Assembly (NCBI RefSeq): GCF_029227915.1
Contig: NC_079878.1
Coordinates: forward strand, 10,044,001-10,108,000
Direction: 5' to 3'
Length of the DNA: 64,000 nucleotides
DNA from: Hydractinia symbiolongicarpus
Taxonomy: Eukaryota > Cnidaria > Hydrozoa > Anthoathecata > Hydractiniidae
Notes under the pieces: generated by a model
Told to the model about the DNA's origin: nothing
The model's input: the letters and a program-made list of their open reading frames with translations, nothing else
Databases searched by the model: none
In this document: positions 25,373 to 37,300 of the stretch, piece after piece
Numbering within the stretch: the first letter of the stretch is position 1
Layout: every line of letters starts with the position of its first letter
Translations under genes and position numbers: made by a program

Positions 25373-26097
25373 CAGACTGTTGGTGTGTTATAAGTTCACA
25401 ATGGTTTGTTTTTATTTATACTTATTAAAATTTACCATGAGAAAAATTTTAAACCTTTGTGTACATTTTCATAAGAATTAATTGCTTGAAGGCTAAAGTT
25501 TAAATGAGCTTATGTTAACATGTTGGACAAAACTGTTGTAAACATTATCAACTTTATTTGCTTTTCTGGTATTTTTGGAAATTTTCACCTTTTAATATTC
25601 CTGCACAAATTTGCAGAGTGTTTTTTTTCAGAGAATTTTTTAATTATTAGTACATTTTAATAGTTGTTCTACTGCATTCAATATTACTTAAAATTCCAAT
25701 AAAAGCTATTTTGTTAAAACAAGAACAATTTTGCTTTCGCTAGGTAGGGCTGATATACTTGGGAATCCTTGACGAACTTGGGAATGTACGCTATTAGTGA
25801 TAGAAACAAAATTTAAATGATGTTAGCTAAATCGTTTCGGGGTTGTCCCAGAATTCTGGTAAATACTTTGTGAGTGAATAATTTAATACTTCTAAGAAAT
25901 GTTTTATGTTTTTGGTAATTAATTTATTAAAAGTTATATATTTAAAAAGTTATTGTAGAAGTTAATCCAGTGGATACAAATACGAATACAACAGGGAAAC
26001 TCCCTAGTTTATGTTAAAAATTTTATAAACAGACTTATAATATTTTATAACAACCAGGCTGTAGGAGGTACGTTCTTGGGGGTTGAGTGAGAAAATA
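25373..26097. other. 3' flank of the kinase gene
   Basis: The 3' untranslated region probably ends near the aataaa at about 25699. Beyond that no gene is recognised up to the MITE. Confidence 0.4.
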
Positions 26098-26442
26098 CAG
26101 TACATTCGTTAACACGCAAAGGACCGAAAAATTTATTCAAATTATCGCATAGAAGGCAAAAAAAGAATTCAGATATAATTTCTCAAATTTGTCTTTGCTA
26201 ACGACTAGAATGTATAAGAATTTGTTACAAATTTTTATAAAGTAATTTTACAACCAATAACGTAAAAAAAGAAAGGGTTTTTTTTTCATTACTGTTTTAG
26301 ATTATGAGGGACCGAAGAACTGCTCGAATTAGATAAATGTTCGAATTAGCGGAGTTCGAATTAAGCAGCACAAAATACAAGACTTTATTAAACCAAACTC
26401 AATGGACCGGAAAATTAGATTTGAATTAACGAATGTATACTG
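26098..26442. mobile_element. pogo/Tigger-type MITE
   Basis: 345 bp bounded by imperfect terminal inverted repeats: CAGTACATTCGTTAA on the left, and CAGTATACATTCGTTAATTC read from the right end on the complement. It is flanked by TA on both sides (26096-26097 and 26443-26444), the target duplication of Tc1/mariner/pogo elements. The interior has the ttcgaatta(g/a) words typical of Tigger/pogo subterminal regions. There is no transposase. Confidence 0.7.
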
Positions 26443-28376
26443 TATGGTTTTAGCGTGACACGTTCTTACTTTTTTTTACATCTTTAGCATAGAATTTTCC
26501 TTCTTTTGTTTTTATGTTTCAAATTTTTATTTATTTTATAAGTATTTTTATTTATAAGTATATAATGTATCCTGTTACGAAGCTTACCAGTAGTTAGAGA
26601 AGATGATGTAACGAATTAAAATATTTCTAAATATTTCCAATGAGAAATGAGAAAAATTTCAGCCTTTATATTGATTTTATTCTCATTTTTTAGCCATTTT
26701 CACTCATAGAATTTAAAAAGTGTATTTTAGCTAACAGATATGTTGTTAAAAGCCCAATTAGATGATCAGCTATACCACCAAGGTACCTTTTGACGTTGCA
26801 TGCTGTAGAAGTCCACACCATAAATTATAGTTTTAATTAACCACGAAAACTTTTACGTTACATTTTGTTACGTTGTTTTTTATATCACTTTTATTTAGTT
26901 GCATTATTTAAGAAAATTAGCAAGTTCTGAGACGATGTGTTTTTAATGGACTAAATCTGGTCTAATGTTAATGTTAATATTTTCATTAAATTTAGACCTC
27001 GTATTGGTTATAAGTTCTGACTCATTAAACAAGAACGTGGATCGTCTAGATATATATAAAATAAGCTTTTTGAAGTTTAATGTCGCCATCAAGTTGATAA
27101 CATTCTGGGTCACATTGTAAAGCATAGTAGAAAATTCTAAAGTTAGAGAAACAACGTTGACGTTTCAGAAGTGTTATGTCGTTGATATTAAATAAAATGT
27201 TAACACTTTTTATTTTGCTTACTTTCTTTCTTGTTCTATTAAAGGTTCTGGTTGATACCACTTACGCCCTGTTACGCCCTGTTACCAGTCCCCTATTTTT
27301 ACACTGGCATCCGTACTAGTACTGGATAGGAAAAGCGAACAGCTTCTGTCACGCAATAATTTGCTTGTTTATTATTATCATCCTTACCACAGCAATGAAA
27401 CAAATTTCTAGTGGAAATAACCTTTTTATTGGAAATCCCATAGTACTTTTATCGTGTTTTTTATTCTACTTTGCTTTTACAGACAAAAGAAGAAGTTCTA
27501 TTTTTACTCTGGTCAACCTTTGTAATCACTAATTAGACAATCTGGTTTATTTCAGTCACGGCGACGTTAATTAGGGCATATGACCACAAACTTTTTGTAA
27601 AAACTCAATCTTGTCTCGAAACTTCTTTGTCGTTTTCTCATATGCGCTAACTACATATTAGAAAGCGGAAGCCCTGGGGATGGTTTTGGTAAAAATTTGT
27701 ACGTATAGAAAGAGTCTACAGTTAATCATAAATATTGAAAAATTGTTTGGTTACTTCTGTAATTTAAAATGGAAAAACACAGAAAATAAAGTAGTTGGAG
27801 GTCGTTAATAAGGGTTTGAGTCGCAAAAATATTTAACCTCTCAACTATTATGGGCGCACTTTGAAGACTGTGTCACCAGCCCTGATTTTTTTTATTTATA
27901 CTATTGCGTTGAAAAGATGAGATAAAGATAATGAAAGAAGGTATAGAGGTTGCAAAGCCAGGCGTTTGTTGAGCAGCCAGGATGTCTTAATTAAATGGTC
28001 ATGGTAACATGTGGGGGATTCAGAAGGGGATATCTGACAAAAAATAAAAACTTTAGCTATCAGCAATGTTTTTTATAATCAGAAGGAACACACGAAACTT
28101 TAAAAAATATTTCTGTTTACATATTTATTTTCTCAAAAAAGTAAAATTCGTTCGAAAACAAATAATTTTTAAAATACATACAATAAATACAACATTTTGT
28201 TCGGTTATTTTAGTTTGAAAACTATTAACATTTTACAGACAAAAAAATTTCAACGAACATAGAAATTTTTAACACGAATAATAAAGATTTCGCGTATCCT
28301 TAACTACGCCAAATTAAAATCCACATATAAGTTTTTTGGCAACAAATGCTATCTAAAAAAAAAAAAAAAAATCTCA
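26443..28376. other. Intergenic, no gene recognised
   Basis: AT-rich. A minus-strand polyadenylation-type AATAAA (plus tttatt at 28124-28129) lies about 250 bp past the stop codon of the receptor gene and may end its transcript. No other gene is seen. Confidence 0.4.
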
Positions 28377-31300
28377 TTAGCCCTCTTTAATATTACTTTT
28401 TACATTCTCATTTACAGTGGTTTTAACATCTACTACGCTCTTCCTAGACTTGTTAGCACACCATTTTTTTTCTTTTAACTTTGATGTAGACAAAAACTTC
28501 GGCTTTGTGATGTATATGGTTAAAATAATTGCAATCAGCACAAGAAGTCCAATAACACCTGAAATTAAAAATATTAAAATTAAAGACATTTTTGGTCTAT
28601 TTTATTTCGTATTACGTGATATTAATAAGGTATTTATATTTAAATAAATTTATTTGTTCCTATTATTGTGTACCTTGCTTTTGATAGCAAAAAAAAAATG
28701 AATTAAAATAAAAGCTAAAATAATAAAAGATTTAAACACACATTGTTAGAATGAAATTAAAAAATAGCATCCAGTAAGGTATTAAGCGCAATATTAATCT
28801 AAACAGGTTGATTAAAAAATCATTTAACTTTTACCTCCTAAAGTGTTTACCAGCCCTTGCTGACTGTTTTGATTGTACACAAATGGAGTATTTGTCGTGA
28901 TTTTCTTTTTAACCTCTTGCAAAACCACGTCATGTTCCGGCATGCATTTGTATACCCCATCACCTATGTAGCCAACTTTACATGAACACTTGTGACTACC
29001 AATCGTGTTTGTACACGAAGCATTTGGATGGCAACGGTGTAACCCAATGTAGCATTCATTTACATCTAAAGATTGATAAAGTCATTGTCCTCTTTTAATG
29101 TCTTTCCATGCTTTCATGCAAAGTGAATATACTGACATTTTAATGTAGCTATTTCAACTCTACTTGCTTTTTTATAATAGCTATCTAAACTTCAAAAGAA
29201 TTGCTGGTGAATATCGAGACATTAGCTCTATTTTCCTTTTAGTGTAACTAAATCCCGGTCAAATATGCAAGCATTCCAGGAAAGTCAAATTTAGATTTTT
29301 TCTTGACCAAATTGGTATTTAAGACCTGCGTGGAAGACTTGTAGTTTCATGTGCAACGAATGTTAAAGTTAAAGAGGGTGGGACGGATCAGACGCCCACC
29401 TATATCATTAAGGATCCCTCGATGATAGGAATTGTTTTACTAAACTTTATAATATGCTTAGGTAAAAAATTGTAATCACTTGCAGTCACCTTTACATTTT
29501 CGTCCATCTCCAAGAAAACCACGCTTACACCTGCATATATAACTACCCTCTGTATTGATGCATCCTGCATTGGTATGACACATGTCTTTGATTAAGCATT
29601 CATTGATATCTACACAGATAAGACACTGAATGGATTTATTGACAAATGATTAAATCAATGAACAGAACAGAACATAAACAGTATGATATTGCAATTAGGC
29701 CATTCAATATTTTTTGGTTTAAACAACTGAAAAATTTCGCTACCGTAACATTCTCCATCAACTGCGTATCTGTAGCCAGCCTTGCAGTTGCATAAGTATG
29801 AACCCATTGTGTTGTAGCATTTCTTTTCACAACTATGATCTTCTAAACATTCGTCAATGTCTAAAAATATTTTTCATTTGCCATTCAGTTTAGAGAAAGA
29901 AAGGTCAGTTTTCCCCTAAATTAACACCAAAAAGGTTTCGTTTTTGAAAAAAGAAGCATGAACACGTCTGTAAGATCTGAAGTTCTTTAACCCTTTAAAT
30001 CTCTAGACAGGTAGAAATCTACTAAAAAAACAAACAAAACTAAATTATCGATTTACCTCTACATTCGCCATTTTGAATATGATAACCTGGTTCACACCTG
30101 CAGACATAACTTCCGATTGTGTTAACACATTGTGCTCCAGCTGGACACTCTGATAGCTTATTATCACTACATTCGTTGATATCTATAAACATGAACTAAT
30201 TCAGCACGTATTGGTTATGTAGTGGAAATATGTAAATACATTATTTTCTCCTTCTAAATTTGCTTGTTCAGTTTTTACAAAAAAAATTAAATGTTGTCCA
30301 GTTAATGCTTTATTGCGATTACTGAGCAGAAAGTAATCATGCATTGATTCTAATCCTTGTGTGCGTATTAATGTTTGCGCAATTTTTATATTATAAAAAG
30401 TAGAAAAAATAGTCAAATTCAGGGTTTAAAGCTAAACGTTTTTTTTTAATATAAACAGTAGAAATATATTTTCGCGCGTATTACTTTTTGCGGAAAAACA
30501 TTTTGCATGTAACTTCTATAGTAAATCTCATGCAATAATAGATCTTTTTGCGAATACGAATCAAAATATAAGAATAAGGCAAGCAAGTGTGAAGCACGTT
30601 CTAATGGACACTGGTATTGTATGGAATATTAAAAATTCCTTGAATACTACCACTCTTTTTCTTACCGTCACAAACAAAACCATCTCCAACAAATCCTTTC
30701 TTACATTTACAATCATAACTACCGAACGTGTTTACACAATTCGCATTTTTGCTGCATAACATTTCTATATTGGGTGCTGAGTGAACCTCACATTCATTCA
30801 CATCTAAATCAGAAGCAAGGAACTATGCTGAAACTGCCATCGTTTAATGCTTCATATAGAACTCTTTTTGTAGAATATTACAATTGCCTTATTGAATGCT
30901 TTTAAATTTTCAATCATTATTAGTCTGAATTTTTCTTACAAGTTTGTTTATTCATTTATAAGGAAAATTATTATTTCTGAAAAGCAAAAATTTATTGATA
31001 TCAAAATTTTAAATTTGTATTTTTGTTAATTAAGGAAGTCTTAATACAAGCACAAAATGAAAATATGTCAAGAAAAAATCGCTGACCTGTGCATTTTATC
31101 TTTCCGTAACCATAGAAACCAACATTACATTTACATTCATAATCACCGGCTGTGTTGTAACAGGTGGAATGAGCTGCACATGGATGCAACTTGACTTTGC
31201 ATTCATCGATATCTAAGTTGGAAAAGATCGTAGCTACATCCATCTGTAAAATTATGAATTAATTTCCACGTCTAACCTACTTCACCAGATTTTATGTCAC

Positions 31301-34300
31301 AATTTTGATTTTTTTAATGTATTAGTCAGCCTCCATGGAAATTTTGCGGGAATTGCCCATCGTTACGCGCAGCCGCAATTTTGACGCAGAGACAGACAGA
31401 TTTATCTTTTTTTCCCTAAAGGACTTTTAAGTTACTTATCAAAATTGAAGAACAAAGTTTGAATAAACCATGCATAACGGTGCACTTCAGAGAGGAGTTA
31501 AAGCCGAGATGTAAATCAAATATTGCAAATGGACAGTAACTACAAGGTGACCTGTAAAAAAATCCACGGTTTCGCCCTTCTTTTTTTATACCAAATTGCG
31601 TGCGTGTCGCTACTTGCGGTACCATTTTGCGAGTCACACAGAGGTATCCTGGTATTATAATATAGATGTGAGATACTCTTGCCACTTTTTTGCATCAAAT
31701 ACTTTAATTTTATCAACTACAAAAAATATCAATAAACATAAACTGAACCTCCTACCACAGAGTGTTTCGAAATCCCATGGATAACCATCGCTGTAGATTC
31801 CAGGTCCAGCGCACTTCACCGTTTTTTTGTCTGGTTGATAATATTTGATCATGTTCACTTGTAGGGTTGCTTGAAATGAGTTGGACGCTTTCCGTTCAAC
31901 CTGCCTGATCCAGTCCATCGAACAGTCGCATATTAACGGGTTCTCTCCTATTGAACTGGGAAAATTTTATTTGTCTCAATAATTCTCCCTTTCTACAAGC
32001 AAAACATAATAACAACCAAGGTCGTAGCAGAGACCCTAAATTTGTTTAGGGGTGATTAGAAATTAACGTGTTAGAATTAAAGAAGAGGCTAATCCTTGCA
32101 GAACTGTCCCCTGTATTAACCAGGGTTGTCAAAAACTTTGCGGTACAGCCCTAAATACGTTTAGTCTTATTAGAACTCGTCTCTACATTATTCTTACATG
32201 TTAATTCTCCGTAAGAATTAGGCAAAGACGTCCTTCAGATAGGTTGTGTTCGTAGTATTGAAGTAAATCCCCTTAAATTCAAATCCACATATAGCAAATC
32301 CCAAATTGCAATGAACTAATGCGCATGAAGTTGGCGTGGTCACACCTTATACACTTAATACAAGAATTAATTATATTTATTTAAGTGAGTGAGGTCTTTC
32401 ACGCTCAAAACAAAGGATCGATTACGTGAGCAAAAAATAATAGAATTAACGAATCAAAAAGGGTGGTCAGTTTTGTTACCGCAGCAAAATTGTTTGAGAC
32501 CCAGCGTAGCTTTTCTCACCTCAAATATTCTTATTTCCTGGTTGTAAGAAAAATTATGCTGGGTCTCCTGGCTACAATTAAATAAAAGACACATCGCTTC
32601 AACCTAAAACGTGAGTTAGTGGTAACATAACGTGATCAGGATAGTGTACAAATACTTACAATTCAATCAAAGGAACGTTTTGTACAAACACTAAAGGAAC
32701 GTTCGTTATTTGGTTACTGTGTAGATTTCTAAAGTAAGAAAAATAACAGTAATCGTAAGCAGTTGGCAGCTTGTTGTGCAATGAACAGAGGACTGCAAAC
32801 GTAAAAAAGTTGAGGGGTTATAATAATGATTTCAATTCGATTGCTTATTAATACCGAGTTGGAAGTAACCTTAAAGGAAGAGATATTAAATTTTTTCATA
32901 AATATATTGAACAGACACGCCACGTGGAAAAATTTCTTTGTTTTTCTGGCTTATATTTGTGGTAAATTTCACTGTTATACCGGAAACTTGAAGCTGTCTG
33001 AAGTAGCGACAGGCAAGATGTTTCATAGATACGCTAATGTTACTCAGTATATGAAATTCTTCAAATTCATTAGCTTTATTACAGAATTTGTTCTAGAAAC
33101 TAGCAATTGTTTTATTCTCTTTATCGCGGATAAACACTTAAGCACTACACCCTAAAAACATTTTGCTGTTACAACCACCTGACATTTATACTATGGTTTT
33201 TCCCTTACAAGAGTCGACATGTTCGGAGCTATGAAATACTTTGGAAACCAATTATTACCTTGACTTGATTAGTGCTCCAGTAATAAGTAATTGCGTTTCG
33301 GCTAACAGATCCTAAATCCGTCACTAAATATTGGAGCTTTTCACTTAATCTAAACCGCGATTTTTCCGTTTGTGCCTTAACACCAAGTGGTACAAGATGC
33401 GCGGATTATGTAAAACATGCACGAAATATTAACGCGGAAAAAATACACGACGGGTAAATTTCTGTAGATGTTTTGCACGGGTTAACGATTGGTACATAAT
33501 CTTTTTGACAATAACAACTTATAACATGACGGAAAGGGTAAAAATAATACAAGGTGATGCATGGTTTTGCTTGTACCTTGTAAAACTTAAATCAAAAGTA
33601 GTTCAGAATTAATTCAAGGCAAACTCAACTTACAATACCAGTAAAACAGACTTTGAAAGTTCCATATAATCCAACCATGGAAAGGTTGTGAGGTTGTTGT
33701 AATCTAAATGCCTAAATAAAGGATAAAAAACTTCAAAATTTAAAAGCAATATCCTTTGGTCTTTGTGATGCCTTACAAAGAATGAAGAGAAAGAAACTGC
33801 ATCAAAACACCTAGCAAAAACATTGTGTTTACTTAAAATATATGTTTGTTACCTTTACTTATAATCTTTAAATCTTCGCTCTCGATCTTACGTGTCCAGT
33901 AAACAGAATTTATTTTCAGTCTTATATAAAAAGGTAGGAAGACTTGCTCTGAATTAAAACGTGTTATATGGTTTTAGTGAAATGATAGAAATGTTGCATT
34001 TCTTGCAGTAGAAACAACTTTACTGAAATGTGACAAAAATGCTCCATCAAAGACCGTTTTATATTTGTGATGATAATTCGTGACAAATCTGTTTTATCTA
34101 TTTTTTTCTTTCTTAAAAACACACTATAAAAAGCAATACTGAACCTATGAAGGAAACAAGGAAGGCGAAAAAAAAAACAATACTGAGATTCTCATGTGCA
34201 TTTTCCTTCGCTGGACACCGAGATTTAAGGTCTTACATGGCATAAATATCATGGGTTCTCAAAATCGATCACTGAAGTAATGATATCAATGTTTAACCAT

Positions 34301-37300
34301 TACCAGAATGTTTAACATGAAACTCAAAAGTTAGGTCACTTACAGTACCACTAATTTTGACACGTAATGAACAAAGGTTGATGGCAATTTTTCAAGTTCG
34401 TTATGCGATAAATGTCTAAATATACAAATATTAATTGTAATATCACTTGAAACGAAAACATCTTTCCCTGTTTCCGTTACAACAAACCAGAAAGTTTCGA
34501 ATTTGCATACTTAAAATCAAACTTACAAACTTGTTAACTTTGGAAGTCCTGCTAACGCATGATCACCAATTGCACGCAACTTGTTGTATGATAGATCTCT
34601 AAGAGAACAAAAAAATGTGTTTACCTGATTCTGAGTTGTTGCAATGTATAAAAAAGGTAATTAAATCTTCAGGAGATGGTACGGAAGGGGGAACGGTGGT
34701 TGACATGACCTACCTGAGGGTTTCCATAATTGGTTACCCCAAGCTACACTTTAATTTTGAACTAGTTTTTTTCTTTTATTGTTCCTCAATAACAAAATTT
34801 CTAAAATGGCGTGACCAACAAGTGGTTAACAATCTTTATTCTGCTTCTTTTGTTAATGAAATGTGTAAATTTTAATGTACGCCCTTCTAGACTTTTTCTG
34901 GCGTTTAAAGCCACAATAGTACGCTAAGTGGGCGTAAAGTACGCCCAAACTCTATTTATTCTTCGGTTATATGCTGCGTTTTACAATAGCTTTGTTGCTT
35001 AAACGTGTATTTTAATATTTTTGTGTGCTTTGAGGAAACGTACCAAAAAAAAGCAGTTTTTCATCTGCGTGTTTACACGCATGTGTTTGAACTGGGCTTC
35101 CTATCCTAAGTTAAGTATTAAGCTACCATTTTGAAGTTAGCAAAGTGATTCCCAGGATCCTGTTTTTAAGAAGCGTTAAATCTGCAAAAACGGACATGGT
35201 TCCTCACATGGTTGAATAAAAGTGTGGAAAAGATAAGAACTTGCAAGTCAGTGCGAAGGTTGATTAAAAAAGGATGACTGTGCCTGCTTATGATGATAAG
35301 TTGGTCGTGCTCGTGTTATCTGATAATGAATCAACTATCATTCGCAACAAATACGTGTTTTCGTATCATCTAAACTGGTAAATTGAGACTTTTGACATTA
35401 TATGTTGTTATATTGTTTCCTTTAAAAGTATTTGTCTTCTTTTAATATAACTTCTTTTTATAATTTTTCTGTGAGCGTACTCAAACAATCAATGCTGTGT
35501 GTACCAGTAGTTTCTTTGTTTTCAAATGACATGTTTTCAATAGCATTGAGAAAAACAGCCAAACTGTTGAAAATCAAACTTGTACGACAATGTTGATTTC
35601 TTGTTAATAGCTTCTTTTATATTTTGTGTCCATTATTAAAATAACTCAAGTGAGTTGTACTGAGTCTTGTGACTTGTCTCGGTGTCTGCTGATATTTCCA
35701 ATAGAGCGGCATCCCATTGTTCGCGGTCCCTCTATGGGCTTCACACAGATAGGGAAGCAGGGGCGCGATTAAAAGTGTATTTGTTTTTAGCCTACCTGTA
35801 GGCCCAACGCTTTTTCTTTGCTTTTTTGATCGATTTTTTGATCGATCACTGGTGTTTTCGATTTTCTGAAAATAGTACGCATGCACATTAACGACTTGCC
35901 TCCCAGAAAATGCTAACGATGCTATAGTTTCCAGTCCCCTCTTTTTATCAAGGCTGAATGACTAAGGCGAATTGGACAATCTATGAGTACGTAAGAGCTT
36001 GTGATATTCGAATGTCGTTTTTTTCATGGTAATCAAAACTTCTGGCCGCATTTCCAACCTTGTTTCTAGAGCTTCTTTTTCTTTTTGACCTACTGGTGGT
36101 GGTCCAGATTCCGTCCCAATTTAAAAAAACCTAACAAATGCTGGGGGGGGGGGGGGGCGAGTATGGCCGCGTTTCTTTATCCTTATCCAGCCGTCATTTT
36201 CAAAAATTACTCCTGGCTTAGCCAAGAAGACTGATTTGATCCATTTTATGCTACGCATGTTCATAAAATAATGTGCACCCTAAATGCAAAATGGTCTTTA
36301 TATATCATGAATGCTTTATATCATTACATAATAAATTTTACACTACATGGCACACGCTCTCGACGCAGCGAGTTGCCCATTTGATTTCTCCCGCAGCTTC
36401 TTGTCTTAGTTTTGCTTTTGTGCATTACTATTTAACAAATCAACACAGACGAATCGCGTGACTATTACAAACCAATTCTGTACTTACAAATAATGAAGCG
36501 TCATTAGGTTTTTGAATAAATAGTTTTTTATGTATCCAAATAAAACATGTATTTTAAACAAGAAAAAAAGTATTCTTTGAGCAATTTTAGGCTGGTCCTG
36601 TTTTTACATATTTTGTAACACCCGCCATATTGTTTAGGGCGAGGAACAAATGTTCTCAATCAGGTAAGTAGACAAACAATTTTAGTTTGCTTAGGTCAAG
36701 TGGTTGGTAAGATATTAAGAGCGGGTTAATTTAACCGGCCTCGAAAAAAGCTCTATAACGACCGGTATGAACAGAATTAAGGGGAATTAATTTCTGGAGG
36801 AATGCGAAATTGGCGTTGTAAAAGTTAGTTTTCTGAGAACTATAAGAAGTTCGTACATAAAAAGCCTGTAATAATGGAATTGAAAAAAGTTAATTTACAA
36901 AATTTGATTCTCAAGAAATTTTAGAATTTGCTAACTTCGCAAAAATTTATTTTTCGCAAAAATTAATATCCTTAAAGTAACCTTTCTATGGTCCTGCTTT
37001 TCGACATAACAGAATGGGTGTGTATGTACTAAAATGTAAACTATCTGGAACCTTTTGTAAAACAAAGAAAGTTTTTTTCGAAAATTTAGGTAATCACAAG
37101 TTTGAACATCTATATTATAATACCCGTATACGTCTGTCTGTCTGTCACGTAAAATGGTAGAAGCACGCAATGCGGTATAAAAAGGATAGGGGAACCCGTG
37201 GATTTCCCATACATATCCCAAATATCTAAGGCAGGCTTTTATGATCAATAGCTGTCACCACATAACCAACAAATCAGTCTGTCCTCCTCTTCAGGCCAAA

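Noticed and set aside
28377-28589. Separate small membrane protein starting at the ATG at 28589
   Set aside because: The acceptor tttcag at 28559 joins the helix in phase to the last EGF exon, so it is the end of the receptor gene.
33260-33320. Possible extra LRR exon (minus strand, reads DLLAETQLL)
   Set aside because: It fits only in the wrong phase. In the phase used by the other LRR exons it has an early stop.
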